This document shows positions 1 through 9,356 of a stretch of 64,000 nt of DNA, piece by piece (the stretch's first letter is position 1; each line of letters begins with the position of its first letter). Position numbers and translations under genes: made by a program. The stretch covers positions 988,091-1,052,090 of the forward strand of contig NZ_DLHM01000007.1 of assembly GCF_002483205.1 (NCBI RefSeq). The letters run 5' to 3'. The notes below the pieces were generated by a model, which saw only the letters and a program-made list of their open reading frames with translations, had not been told where the DNA came from and ran no database searches. Source of the DNA: Flavihumibacter sp. UBA7668 (GTDB taxonomy: Bacteria > Bacteroidota > Bacteroidia > Chitinophagales > Chitinophagaceae).

Positions 1-1
1 T

Positions 2-2551
2 GCCCGGGATGCCGGTCAGCTTATCCAGGGAAAGGTGGCCGGTTTGGCGATTGTTTCTCCCAGTGGCAATCCGAATGCAACCACACAGATATCATTAAGA
101 GGAAACAGTACCATAATGTCTACAACGGAGCCACTTATTCTGATTGATGGAATTCCCGGTTCATTAAATACGATTGCACCCGAGGATATTGAATCAATTG
201 ATGTATTGAAAGATGGATCTGCTGCTGCTATTTATGGTACAAGAGGCACTAATGGTGTTATTTTGATTACTACAAGAAAGAGAAATGGCAAGTTGCCGGT
301 AACCCTTAACTATGATAGTTATGTAAGTCTGCAGACCATTGCGCGAAGAATGGAGTTCCTGAATGCAGCAGATGTTCGAAAATTGGTAGACGATGGTTTT
401 TATCCTGCAACTTATGATAAAGGTACCAGCACAGACTGGTTAAAGGAAATTACTCGTAATCCTATCAGCCATGTGCATAATGTATCACTTCAGGGAGGAA
501 CAGCACAGTCCAATTATATTGCAACACTTAACCTGAGAGACTGGCAGGGTTTATTCAACCGTTCGGATAACAAGCAGTTTACCGGTCGGATAGATTTGAA
601 CCACAATATGCTGGATAATCGGTTGCGTTTTAATGTTAGTGTATTGGGTAGAAACAGGAAATATTTTTCTGGTCCCAATTACGATTATATCTATCGTCAG
701 GCTATTATTCGTAACCCAACAGATAGTGTGTTTGATTATCGCGGACAGTGGAAAGAAGATCCGAATGCTTATAACTATGATAATCCTGTGCGGAGTATCG
801 ACGAAACTTCCGGAGAATTTCGTACTTCTGAACTGCGCCTTAATGGGAGTGTGGTATTTTCTCCATTGAAGGATTTGAATATTAAGTTGCTGGTATCCAA
901 TGTTAAAATCAATTCATTATCCGGATATTCCGAAAGTTTTAATCACCGGGCTTCTGTTGTAAATAATCGTACTGGTTATGCATCCCGTACAACTGGATTA
1001 TACCAGGATAATCTGATGGAGCTTACGACGGATTATACCAAAGCAGTAGGGCAACACCGATTTACCGTATTGGGCGGCTATAGCTGGCAGGATGTAACCA
1101 GTGAAGGGTTCAATGCTGCCAATTCAAATTTTCCAACTGATTTGTATACCTATAATAATCTGGCGGCCGGTGATGCATTGCTTTTGCAAAATAACAGTGC
1201 CTATGGATTGGGATCCTATAAAACCAATCATAAGCTGATCGGGTTTTTCGGTCGGTTAAATTATTCGCTGAGCGAAAAGTATCTTTTGATGGCGAGTGTA
1301 CGACATGAGGGCTCATCCAAATTCGGAGCGAATTATAAATGGGGTACATTTCCGGCTGTATCATTGGGATGGCGTATCAATAAGGAGAATTTCCTGGCGA
1401 ATGCTAGCTTTCTGGATGACCTAAAATTGCGGGCCGGATTTGGTATCACAGGAACAGTACCTACCGATCCGTATCAGTCGCTCATTTCGTTGGCATATAG
1501 TAATAACCGTTACCTCTATAATGGTCAGTGGATTCAACCCATTTCTCCTACAAGAAATCCTAATCCGGATTTGCGTTGGGAGAAAAAAGAAGAATATAAT
1601 ATCGGGCTTGATTATGCGATGTTCAAAGGCCGGTTAAGTGGTAGTATTGATTTTTATCAGCGCAATACACGTGATATGTTGTATAGCTTCCCTGTACCTG
1701 TGCCACCCAATCTTTTTGGTACAACACTGGCAAATGCAGGAAGTATGCTGAATCGTGGTCTGGAAGTGTTGATAAATTATGATATCATCCGTGAAAAGGA
1801 TATGGATTTCAAGGCAAACCTTACTTATTCAGGAAATAAGAATAAACTATTGTCCATTTCCAATGAGATTTACCAGACAACCAATGATTTTTTCTATACC
1901 GGATATACAGGTGAACCGATTCAGGAAGCAACGCACCGGGTAAAAGTTGGAGACCCTATCGGAAACTTCTGGGGTTATAAATCTATTGATATTGATGAGG
2001 AAGGAAAATGGATCATTGAGGGGGAAGATGGAAAGCCGAAACCAATCAGTGAATCCACTCCATCAGATAAAAAAGTATTGGGCAATGGAATTCCGAAACA
2101 TGTAGCCGGACTGAACCTCTATTTCCGATATAAGCGTGCTGATATTGCTGTAAACATGCGAGGTGCATTTGGTTACCAGATACTGAATTTTCAGCGAATG
2201 TATTATGAGAATCCAAAAATCAAGCAGTACAATATGCTGAAGTCTTCACTAGATGAGGTGTATGGCAAACGGGTGTTGGATAATGACCTGGCTTATGTAT
2301 CCCATTATATTGAGGACGGTGATCATTGGAAAGTGGATAATGTTACAGTAGGGTATAGTTTTGATGTGCAGGGTAGTCGTTACTTCCGGACGGCCCGTGT
2401 TTATGCATCTGCCCTTAATTTATTGGTATTAACTGGTTATAAAGGAATTGATCCGGAAGTAAATCGGTTGGGACTGGATCCCGGTGCGGATTCACGTGAT
2501 AAGTATCCAACTACTCGCACCTTCACATTGGGTTTAAATATTGGCTTTTAA
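2..2551 (+). CDS. SusC/RagA-family TonB-dependent outer-membrane transporter (5' partial)
   Basis: Outer-membrane beta-barrel that imports oligosaccharides with its SusD partner, powered by TonB. The reading frame is open from base 2, so the gene begins upstream; the first in-frame GTG (position 35) is an internal valine, not a start. What remains is most of the plug (a G-K-V-A-G-L stretch, then the LIDGIPGSL and IESIDVLKDGSAAAIYGTRG motifs that are hallmarks of SusC plugs) and the whole barrel, ending in the aromatic-rich FTLGLNIGF C-terminus typical of outer-membrane proteins. The signal peptide, carboxypeptidase-like domain and TonB box are outside the window. It lies 18 bp before a SusD gene and upstream of a GH127 enzyme, which suggests an arabinose-containing substrate. 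The family is certain; the substrate is inferred from neighbours. Confidence 0.96.
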   Translation, partial: ARDAGQLIQGKVAGLAIVSPSGNPNATTQISLRGNSTIMSTTEPLILIDGIPGSLNTIAPEDIESIDVLKDGSAAAIYGTRGTNGVILITTRKRNGKLPVTLNYDSYVSLQTIARRMEFLNAADVRKLVDDGFYPATYDKGTSTDWLKEITRNPISHVHNVSLQGGTAQSNYIATLNLRDWQGLFNRSDNKQFTGRIDLNHNMLDNRLRFNVSVLGRNRKYFSGPNYDYIYRQAIIRNPTDSVFDYRGQWKEDPNAYNYDNPVRSIDETSGEFRTSELRLNGSVVFSPLKDLNIKLLVSNVKINSLSGYSESFNHRASVVNNRTGYASRTTGLYQDNLMELTTDYTKAVGQHRFTVLGGYSWQDVTSEGFNAANSNFPTDLYTYNNLAAGDALLLQNNSAYGLGSYKTNHKLIGFFGRLNYSLSEKYLLMASVRHEGSSKFGANYKWGTFPAVSLGWRINKENFLANASFLDDLKLRAGFGITGTVPTDPYQSLISLAYSNNRYLYNGQWIQPISPTRNPNPDLRWEKKEEYNIGLDYAMFKGRLSGSIDFYQRNTRDMLYSFPVPVPPNLFGTTLANAGSMLNRGLEVLINYDIIREKDMDFKANLTYSGNKNKLLSISNEIYQTTNDFFYTGYTGEPIQEATHRVKVGDPIGNFWGYKSIDIDEEGKWIIEGEDGKPKPISESTPSDKKVLGNGIPKHVAGLNLYFRYKRADIAVNMRGAFGYQILNFQRMYYENPKIKQYNMLKSSLDEVYGKRVLDNDLAYVSHYIEDGDHWKVDNVTVGYSFDVQGSRYFRTARVYASALNLLVLTGYKGIDPEVNRLGLDPGADSRDKYPTTRTFTLGLNIGF

Positions 2552-2569
2552 CTTGAAAACTGATCCATC

Positions 2570-4165
2570 ATGAAACAATATAAAATTCTAAGCATAGCAG
2601 CAGTGTTGACAAGTGCAGCTCTTTTTTCCGGAGGATGTACCAAACTGGATGAAGAAGTATATGACCAGGTATTGGAAACATCTTTCCGGCCTACAGAGAA
2701 AGATATTCCGGCTATTATTGGTCCGGCATATACTATTATGCGTCCCATGTATGCGGGGTGGCAGGGTAATTTCGATTTACAGGAAGAACCGGCTGATATT
2801 ATCGTTACTCCTGCAAGACCAAATGGCTGGTATGATGGCGGTACCTATCAGCGGATGCACAATCACGAATGGAACCAGGTTCAATGGCAACCACATAATC
2901 TCTGGAATAACTGTTATAATGGAATAAATACAGTCAACCGAATTTTATTCCAGATTGAATCAGGTTCAATTCCGATTGCCAATGGGAAGGATGCTTTGGT
3001 ATCAGAATTGAAATCGCTCCGTGCATTTTATTATTCCTTATTGGTGGATACACATGGAAATGTTCCATTGGTAACTGATTTCTCTGATGCTACGCTTCCA
3101 CAGCAATCGACCCGTCAGGAAGTATATGAATTTGTTGAGAAGGAATTGTTGGAGAATATGAATAATTTGAGTACTGTGGCGGACAAATCGATGTATGGAC
3201 GAATCAACAAGTGGGTTGCTAAAGCAATTCTTGCACGTCTTTATCTGAATGCTGAAGTATATACAGGAACTTCACAATGGCAGAAATGTATGGAGCAATG
3301 TAACGATATCATTGCCGCCAATATTTATATACTGGAGTCGAATTACAAGAATAATTTTGTTACTGCAAATGAAAATTCAAAGGAGTTGATTCTGGCTGTC
3401 CCATATGATGAAGTTTTTGCTACGCAGAACTCTATCCATATGAAAACACTGGCTACCGCACATCGGAATGTATTGAATATGGCTGCTCAGCCATGGGGTG
3501 GCAACTGTGCAGTTCCACAATTTATTGATACCTATGATGAGGACGATACAAGGATGAAAGATACCTGGATAATGGGGCCTCAGTATAGTGTGACAACAGG
3601 AGAAATGATTCTTGATTATACCCGTCATGTGGATGGAATTGCACTGGCGGATTTTTTCCAGGGCTATCGAATTGGAAAATTTGAAATTAAAGTTGGAGCA
3701 AGAGGCGGATTAAGCACGGATTTCCCCGTATTCCGTTATGCAGACGTATTGATGATGAAAGCCGAATGTCTGCTCAGAACCGGTAATGGGGCTGATGCTG
3801 CAACACTGGTTACACAGGTAAGGCAAAGAGCGTTCGCCAATACTGATCCAGCCAAGGCTACTGTTACAGCAGCTGAATTAAGTCAGGGTAGTTCCTATAA
3901 TTATGGGTATTGGAAAGATGGTGTAGTAACAGAAGTGCAGGGTGGTGGAGACATTCCATTCGGTCGTTTTTATGATGAATTGGGATGGGAATTTGCAGCT
4001 GAGGCACATCGTCGGCAGGATATGATCCGATTTGGTGTATTCCATCGAAAAATCTGGTTTAATCATCGTCCTAAAGGGGATGGTAAGATGAGAACATTAT
4101 TTCCTATACCTGAGGCAGAGTTGAATAAGAATCCGAACCTGGCGCAGAATCCTGATTATCGGTAA
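2570..4165 (+). CDS. SusD/RagB-family starch-binding-like outer-membrane lipoprotein
   Basis: Surface lipoprotein that caps the SusC barrel and captures glycan. The 531-residue product has a lipoprotein signal peptide with the lipobox S-G-G-C (Cys23). It shows family features: tetratricopeptide-like helices early (SLRAFYYSLLVDTHGNVPLV, a classic SusD segment), PVFRYADVLMMKAECLLRTG in the second half, and a C-terminal LFPIPEAELNKNPNLAQNPD stretch that nearly all SusD proteins share. It follows SusC by 18 bp, so the two are surely co-transcribed, and a strong terminator follows at 4192. Length fits the family. Specificity cannot be read from the sequence; the nearby GH127 gene hints at beta-arabinofuranosides. 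Confidence 0.96.
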   Translation: MKQYKILSIAAVLTSAALFSGGCTKLDEEVYDQVLETSFRPTEKDIPAIIGPAYTIMRPMYAGWQGNFDLQEEPADIIVTPARPNGWYDGGTYQRMHNHEWNQVQWQPHNLWNNCYNGINTVNRILFQIESGSIPIANGKDALVSELKSLRAFYYSLLVDTHGNVPLVTDFSDATLPQQSTRQEVYEFVEKELLENMNNLSTVADKSMYGRINKWVAKAILARLYLNAEVYTGTSQWQKCMEQCNDIIAANIYILESNYKNNFVTANENSKELILAVPYDEVFATQNSIHMKTLATAHRNVLNMAAQPWGGNCAVPQFIDTYDEDDTRMKDTWIMGPQYSVTTGEMILDYTRHVDGIALADFFQGYRIGKFEIKVGARGGLSTDFPVFRYADVLMMKAECLLRTGNGADAATLVTQVRQRAFANTDPAKATVTAAELSQGSSYNYGYWKDGVVTEVQGGGDIPFGRFYDELGWEFAAEAHRRQDMIRFGVFHRKIWFNHRPKGDGKMRTLFPIPEAELNKNPNLAQNPDYR

Positions 4166-4191
4166 TTATTATTGATCAGTTTGCATAATGA

Positions 4192-4218
4192 GGCTGTTCC
4201 GCAAGGAGCAGCCTTTTT
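4192..4218 (+). terminator. Rho-independent terminator after the first susCD pair
   Basis: A 9-bp stem (GGCTGTTCC / GGAGCAGCC, one G-T pair) closes a GCAA tetraloop and is followed at once by five T. It lies 27 bp after the SusD stop codon and before the GH127 gene, so GHl27 probably has its own promoter. Confidence 0.9.
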
Positions 4219-4270
4219 GGCAAATTGGAGAAAATTCGGGAATCAAGAGTGAATTTGTGTATATTGTAAT

Positions 4271-4293
4271 TTAAATGTCATATGTACATTTAA
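4271..4293. promoter_or_regulatory. Inverted repeat upstream of the GH127 gene, candidate operator
   Basis: TTAAATGT and ACATTTAA form a perfect 8-bp inverted repeat separated by 7 nt, and the symmetry continues outward with one mismatch. A TAATTTTG match to the Bacteroidota -7 box (TAnnTTTG) overlaps its right arm at 4291-4298. If that box is used, transcription would begin close to 4303 and the second ATG (4315) would be the likelier GH127 start. The regulator is unknown. Confidence 0.45.
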
Positions 4294-4302
4294 TTTTGAA
4301 AA

Positions 4303-6723
4303 ATGCATGCTATTATGAGGACGAAATATCTATCGATTGCTGTTGCTTTGGGAATTTTTAGTTCGGAACTGAATGCACAAACGGTTCATAATGATTATCC
4401 CATCCAGCCGGTTCCATTCACCCAGGTTCATTTTCACGATGATTTCTGGGCTCCGAAAATTGAAGTGAATGCTACGGTAAGTATACCTTATACCTTACAA
4501 AAGTGCAGGGAAACAGGCCGGATTGATAACTTTCTGAAAGCTGCAGGCAAAATGCCGGTAGGGAAAATTACTGAATATCCATTTGATGATACGGATTTAT
4601 ATAAGCTGATTGAAGGCGCATCTTATTCTCTGCAAACCAGGCCCAATCCGGAACTGGAAAAAACAATTGATACATTGATACAGATTATTGGGGATGCGCA
4701 GGAGCCGGATGGTTATTTATATACATTCCGGACCATGAAGCCGGATACCCTGCATCCCTGGATAAGTACGAAGCGCTGGGAAAAAGATCCTGATCTGAGC
4801 CACGAGTTGTATAATTCCGGACACCTTTTTGAAGCAGCAGTGGCACATTATCTGGCAACAGGAAAACGGAATTTCCTGGATATCGCACTAAAGAATGCAG
4901 ACCTGCTGGTTCGGGATTTCGGACCTGGTAAAGCTGCTTATTTCCCAGGCCATCAGGTGGTGGAAATGGGACTGGCCCGGCTGTATCGGGTAACCGGAAA
5001 AAAGGAATACCTCGATCTCGCCAAATTTTTTCTTGATATCCGTGGTAATGGCGATATCAAAGGAGCAGAATATAGCCAGTCGCACAAGATGGTAACGGAT
5101 CAGCATGAAGCAGTTGGGCATGCAGTAAGGGCTGCTTATATGTATACCGGTATGGCAGATGTGGCAGCACTAACCGGAAACAAAGAATATATCAGTGCAA
5201 TCAATGATATATGGAAGGATGTAATGGAACATAAAATTTACCTCACGGGGGGCATTGGAGCCACCGGACATGGGGAAGCATTTGGTGCTGCTTATCAGTT
5301 ACCGAACATGTCTGCATATGCAGAAACCTGTGCATCCATTGCGAATGTTTACTGGAACAGCCGGATGTTTTTAATGAATGGAGATGCCCAGTACATTGAT
5401 GTCCTGGAACGTATTCTGTATAATGGCTTGTTATCAGGTGTGTCATTAAGCGGGGATCGGTTTTTCTATCCGAACCCATTGGCCTCCATGGGACAACACC
5501 AACGCAGTGCCTGGTTTGGATGTGCCTGTTGCATTTCAAATATGACTCGTTTCATGCCATCAATTCCCGGTTATGTATATGCGAAAAGAGAAAATGAGTT
5601 GTATTTGAATCTTTATGTTGCCAGCACTTCTTCTATTGAATTGCCAGCTGGAAAGCTGGAGCTGGAACAAATTACCGAGTACCCCTGGAAAGGTCAGGTT
5701 GCCCTCCAATTGAATCAGGCCCCTGCCAATGCTTTTTCCCTGCATCTACGAATTCCCGGATGGGCTAAACAGGAAGCGGTTCCGGGTAGTCTCTATGCAT
5801 TCATGGATACACAGCGTAAGCCTATCCGCCTTTTATTAAACGGGAAAGCCCTTGATTATACCATGGAGAAAGGGTATGCTGTGATAAAAAGAACCTGGAA
5901 AAAAGGAGATCGTCTGCAATTAGAATTACCGCTTGAAATTGAGAAGGTGATCGCAAATCAGCAGGTTAAGGATGACCAAAATAGATTTGCACTTCAACGT
6001 GGACCAATTGTATATTGTATCGAAGGTGTTGACAATAAAGACAATGCTGCCAATAATATTGTGGTGGATCGTTCAGCAGCAATTACTGCAAAATATGAGC
6101 CGCAATTGTTGAATGGGGTGATGGTATTAACAGCAAAAGGCAGCAGCACCAAACGCCAGGTAAACAGCAAAACCTTATTGAGATCAGAACAAACGGTTAA
6201 AGCTATCCCTTATTATTCCTGGAATAATCGAGGTCCGGGTGAAATGCAGGTTTGGATTCCCTATGCCGAATCAGCTGCATTGCCTATGCCTGCACCAACC
6301 ATTGCTTCTAAAAGCAAGGTAAGTTCATCGCAAAATAATTCCAGAATGTTACGGGGATTAAATGATCAGTATGAGCCATCCAGTTCACAGGATCGGAATT
6401 CGATTTACCTGCATTGGTGGCCAAAAGAGAATACAACCGAATGGGTGCAATATAATTTCGACAAAGAGTACAGCATCAGCTCTTCCAGTTTTTACTGGTT
6501 TGATGATGGTCCGTTTGGCGGCTGCCGGATTCCGCAATCCTACACTCTTCAATATGAAAAAAATGGCAAATACCTTCCGGTAGAAATTGAGAAAATGGAT
6601 CCGATCAGTAAAGATGGATATAATGTGATAAAATTCAAACCGGTAAAAACAACTGCATTGCGGCTGGAAGTAAAACTTCCAGAGAAACATTCAGCCGGAC
6701 TTCATGAGTGGATTGTTAATTAA
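4303..6723 (+). CDS. GH127 (DUF1680) beta-L-arabinofuranosidase, exported
   Basis: Releases L-arabinose from beta-linked arabinofuranosides, probably in the periplasm. The protein (806 residues) has a signal peptide ending near ELNA-Q, then the (alpha/alpha)6-barrel of DUF1680. All catalytic residues known from the family member HypBA1 can be placed: acid/base Glu325 in GHGEAFG, zinc ligands Glu341 and Cys343 in AETCAS, and Cys409/Cys410 in GCACC, with Cys409 as the thiol nucleophile. The last ~115 residues form an extra module with a discoidin-like look (YWFDDGPFGG; TTALRLEVKLP), common in Bacteroidota members. Start is ATG 4303 or ATG 4315; both keep the signal peptide. It converges on an AraC regulator 3 bp away. 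Family call is firm; exact linkage specificity is inferred. Confidence 0.93.
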   Translation: MHAIMRTKYLSIAVALGIFSSELNAQTVHNDYPIQPVPFTQVHFHDDFWAPKIEVNATVSIPYTLQKCRETGRIDNFLKAAGKMPVGKITEYPFDDTDLYKLIEGASYSLQTRPNPELEKTIDTLIQIIGDAQEPDGYLYTFRTMKPDTLHPWISTKRWEKDPDLSHELYNSGHLFEAAVAHYLATGKRNFLDIALKNADLLVRDFGPGKAAYFPGHQVVEMGLARLYRVTGKKEYLDLAKFFLDIRGNGDIKGAEYSQSHKMVTDQHEAVGHAVRAAYMYTGMADVAALTGNKEYISAINDIWKDVMEHKIYLTGGIGATGHGEAFGAAYQLPNMSAYAETCASIANVYWNSRMFLMNGDAQYIDVLERILYNGLLSGVSLSGDRFFYPNPLASMGQHQRSAWFGCACCISNMTRFMPSIPGYVYAKRENELYLNLYVASTSSIELPAGKLELEQITEYPWKGQVALQLNQAPANAFSLHLRIPGWAKQEAVPGSLYAFMDTQRKPIRLLLNGKALDYTMEKGYAVIKRTWKKGDRLQLELPLEIEKVIANQQVKDDQNRFALQRGPIVYCIEGVDNKDNAANNIVVDRSAAITAKYEPQLLNGVMVLTAKGSSTKRQVNSKTLLRSEQTVKAIPYYSWNNRGPGEMQVWIPYAESAALPMPAPTIASKSKVSSSQNNSRMLRGLNDQYEPSSSQDRNSIYLHWWPKENTTEWVQYNFDKEYSISSSSFYWFDDGPFGGCRIPQSYTLQYEKNGKYLPVEIEKMDPISKDGYNVIKFKPVKTTALRLEVKLPEKHSAGLHEWIVN

Positions 6724-6726
6724 CAA

Positions 6727-7611
6727 CTAGCTGGCCACATCATACGTATTCAATGTATAGGACTCAACATATTCGCTGGGCGATTTCCCTAATACCGATT
6801 TAAATACCCGGTTGAAATTGGTGATGCTGTTGAAACCGCAGGTATAGGCAATGGTGGAGATGCTATCAAAACCACCTTCTGTCAGTTTTTTGCAGGCTTC
6901 ATTAATTCTTACTTCATTCAAAAAGGAAATAAAAGTATGTCGGGTCCTTTTTTTGAAGAAACGGCAAAAAGCCTGTGGGGTCATATGTGCCTGTTTGGCT
7001 ACATCATCGAGGGTAAGTTGTTCTGCGTAATTGTTCAAAATGAAATTGTAGATAGTGCCTAAGCGGAGACCTTCATTCTCACTAAACTGCGCCATTTCAG
7101 ATACACTGGACAGTTCCTTCAGCTGGAAAGCACCACAGCAGGTATGAAGCAATTCCAGAAAGCTGATAATCTGATCCACATTGGATTGTTGTTCCATTCG
7201 AATCATCAGGTTACTGATCGGTTCCGTCATTTCTTCCGGAAGAATAAAACCTGATCTGTGTTTATGCAGAAACTGTCTGATCTGTTTGGTTTCCGTCAGA
7301 TCAAAAAGGTGTTGCAGTTTACCAGCCGGATTGAAAAAAATGGTTAGAGCTTCCACTTCCAGCTGGCCATCGTAATAAATGGGATCGTTTTTGAAAACAT
7401 GAGGCTGGTTGGCTCCGATACAATAAATTTCATTGGATCGGAATGGATGCATATTGTTTTCCACAACCAGGGTGCCTTCCCCTTTTATGATCCAGGTCAG
7501 TTGCATTTCATCGTGACGATGTAAATGCTGGTACATGTACGCCATCTTATCGCGCTGTACAATGATGTTTTTTTCACCCGGAACCGGAATGGTGAATTGT
7601 AAGACTTTCAT
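6727..7611 (-). CDS. AraC-family transcriptional regulator with N-terminal cupin
   Basis: A ligand-sensing DNA-binding protein of 294 residues. The N-terminal half is a cupin-like sensor (LHRHDEMQLTWIIKGEGTLV; PFRSNEIYCIGANQPHVF), as in arabinose- and rhamnose-responsive AraC proteins. The last ~100 residues carry two helix-turn-helix motifs (LTLDDVAKQAHMTPQAFCRFFKK and ISTIAYTCGFNSITNFNRVFKS, then GKSPSEYV). It faces the GH127 gene tail to tail, 3 bp apart, and is transcribed away from the sulfide:quinone oxidoreductase gene. Control of the neighbouring arabinoside genes is plausible from position only. Confidence 0.93.
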   Translation of the reverse strand: MKVLQFTIPVPGEKNIIVQRDKMAYMYQHLHRHDEMQLTWIIKGEGTLVVENNMHPFRSNEIYCIGANQPHVFKNDPIYYDGQLEVEALTIFFNPAGKLQHLFDLTETKQIRQFLHKHRSGFILPEEMTEPISNLMIRMEQQSNVDQIISFLELLHTCCGAFQLKELSSVSEMAQFSENEGLRLGTIYNFILNNYAEQLTLDDVAKQAHMTPQAFCRFFKKRTRHTFISFLNEVRINEACKKLTEGGFDSISTIAYTCGFNSITNFNRVFKSVLGKSPSEYVESYTLNTYDVAS

Positions 7612-7792
7612 GTTGTAGCTAATAAGTGTTTGAATGACAGTAATTTAATCAATTCCTGAATATTATCCGTAAATAGTGAAAATATGGTCAAAGCAGGTTA
7701 AAATCCGGGCAAAGCAAAATCAGGTCTCGGCGTGACAGCTGTCACATTCAACCGGGGAGAGCTCAGCTACCTTTAATATCTAAACGATTGAT
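7612..7792. promoter_or_regulatory. Divergent control region between araC-type gene and sqr
   Basis: This 181-bp gap holds the promoters of both flanking genes. A perfect 14-bp palindrome (GTGACAGCTGTCAC) occupies 7732-7745. A TACCTTTA sequence at 7768-7775 resembles the Bacteroidota -7 box for the rightward gene; with transcription starting near 7780, the palindrome centre would lie about 41.5 bp upstream, the usual place for a Crp/Fnr-type activator. The palindrome is seen directly; its use as an operator is inference. Confidence 0.5.
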
Positions 7793-8992
7793 ATGCAACA
7801 ACATCATCAGATTTTAATAATTGGAGGCGGAAATGCCGGTATTTCAACCGCAGCACAGCTCCTGCGAAAAAGGCCAGGGTTGGATATTGCCATCATTGAA
7901 CCTTCAGAAAAACATTATTACCAACCTGCCTGGACATTGGTTGGTGCCGGAACCTTTGATATTCATGATACGGTTCGTTCAGAAGCATCTGTATTGCCGA
8001 AAGGGGTTAAATGGATTAAGGAAGCTGCTGCTCAATTTGAGCCGGATCAGAACATGGTTATAACAGCTAATGGGGGGGAGTATACGTATGATTACCTGAT
8101 TGTTGCCCCGGGAATTCAATTGAACTGGCATCTGGTAAAAGGTCTTCCTGAAACCCTGGGTAAGAATGGGGTAACTTCCAATTATTCATTTGAACTGGCG
8201 CCCTATACATTTGAATTGTTAAAAGATCTTAAAGCGGGTGATACTGCACTTTTTACAAGTCCGGGTACTCCGGTGAAATGTGGGGGAGCACCACAGAAAA
8301 TTATGTACCTGACTGCAGATTATCTTCGGAAACATGGATTGCAGGGTAAAACTAAGGTTGAATTTGTAACGGCTGGATCCGTGATTTTCGGCATAAAAAA
8401 ATATGCTGATGAACTCATGAAAAAAGTGAATGAATATGGTATTGGTCTGAATTTTAAACATGATCTGGTGGAGATAGATGGACCTGCGAAAATAGCCACT
8501 TTTAAAGTGGTTGATCCACAGGGTGTAACAACACTTATAAGCAAACATTTTGATATGATCCATGTGGTGCCGCCACAAAGTGCGCCTGATTTTATACGGA
8601 AAAGTCCTCTTGCAAATGAAGCCGGCTGGGTGGATGTGAACAAGTCTACATTGCAGCATAACCGTTATCCGCGAATATTCGGAATTGGTGATGCCACCAG
8701 TACACCCAATGCAAAAACAGGCGCAGCAGTTCGCAAACAGGCTCCGGTGTTGGTGAAGAACCTGCTTTCCTTCATTGATGGAGAGCCTTTACACGCAGTG
8801 TATACCGGATATGGAAGTTGTCCGTTAGTGGTGGGATATGGTAAACTCATCCTTGCTGAATTCGGTTATGAAAATGAGCCAATGGAAACTTTTCCATTTG
8901 ATCAGTCCAAACCCCGTTGGACCATGTGGGCATTAAAGAAATATGTATTACCCTGGTTATATTGGAATAAGATATTAAAGGGAACGGCTTAA
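7793..8992 (+). CDS. sqr: Sulfide:quinone oxidoreductase, type II (mitochondrial-like)
   Basis: Membrane-associated FAD enzyme that oxidises sulfide and passes electrons to quinone. The 399-residue protein opens with the dinucleotide motif IIGGGNAGISTAAQL. It carries the two redox cysteines of the family: Cys163 in TPVKCGGAPQKIMYL and Cys343 in GSCPLVVGYGK. Both segments, together with ETFPFDQSKPRW near the C-terminus, are nearly those of animal mitochondrial SQOR, which places it in the type II branch rather than with phototroph enzymes. FGIGDATSTPNAKTGAA is the second FAD-binding stretch. The following small membrane protein and stress protein start within a few bases, so they are likely one operon. 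A persulfide acceptor enzyme (rhodanese or persulfide dioxygenase) is not in the window. Confidence 0.92.
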   Translation: MQQHHQILIIGGGNAGISTAAQLLRKRPGLDIAIIEPSEKHYYQPAWTLVGAGTFDIHDTVRSEASVLPKGVKWIKEAAAQFEPDQNMVITANGGEYTYDYLIVAPGIQLNWHLVKGLPETLGKNGVTSNYSFELAPYTFELLKDLKAGDTALFTSPGTPVKCGGAPQKIMYLTADYLRKHGLQGKTKVEFVTAGSVIFGIKKYADELMKKVNEYGIGLNFKHDLVEIDGPAKIATFKVVDPQGVTTLISKHFDMIHVVPPQSAPDFIRKSPLANEAGWVDVNKSTLQHNRYPRIFGIGDATSTPNAKTGAAVRKQAPVLVKNLLSFIDGEPLHAVYTGYGSCPLVVGYGKLILAEFGYENEPMETFPFDQSKPRWTMWALKKYVLPWLYWNKILKGTA

Positions 8993-9026
8993 TCAATTCT
9001 TGCGTAACTTGTCGCAAAGTGCTGGT

Positions 9027-9344
9027 ATGAATGCTGAAAAACAAGCGCCCACCCGAACCAAACTCTCCCTGACGGATGAACTGGCTGTGGAGCGCACCCG
9101 TTTGGCAAATGAGCGCACTTTATTGGCCTATATCCGATCAAGTTTGTATTTTTCCATCGCCGGACTGACCCTGAACAGTTTTTTTCAACTGAAACTGGGT
9201 TGGCTTTTGGAGCTTGGTTTCTGGATTGTATCGATTGGCATTCTTATTTTCGGAATTACCCGCTATCGTCAGGTAGCAAAAAAGCTCAATATTTCAGCAT
9301 TTGCACAGAAACGCTGGCATTTATTAATGGAAGAAGAAGTATAA
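9027..9344 (+). CDS. DUF202-family small membrane protein
   Basis: A 105-residue inner-membrane protein of unknown function. The conserved DUF202 signature is present (LAVERTRLANERTLLAYIRSS, i.e. NERT-LAW/Y-RT-like), followed by two hydrophobic spans (SLYFSIAGLTLNSFF and LELGFWIVSIGILIFGI). The frame is open from a TTG at 9000, but ATG 9027 is the better start because the conserved domain begins soon after it. It sits 34 bp after the sulfide:quinone oxidoreductase and 12 bp before a universal stress protein. A role linked to respiration or stress is suggested only by position. Confidence 0.85.
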   Translation: MNAEKQAPTRTKLSLTDELAVERTRLANERTLLAYIRSSLYFSIAGLTLNSFFQLKLGWLLELGFWIVSIGILIFGITRYRQVAKKLNISAFAQKRWHLLMEEEV

Positions 9345-9356
9345 CGAATAGATTAA

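Noticed and set aside
8219..8659. Long leftward open frames inside the sulfide:quinone oxidoreductase gene
   Set aside because: They are antisense to a clearly conserved gene and have Lys/His/Phe-rich composition without any domain.
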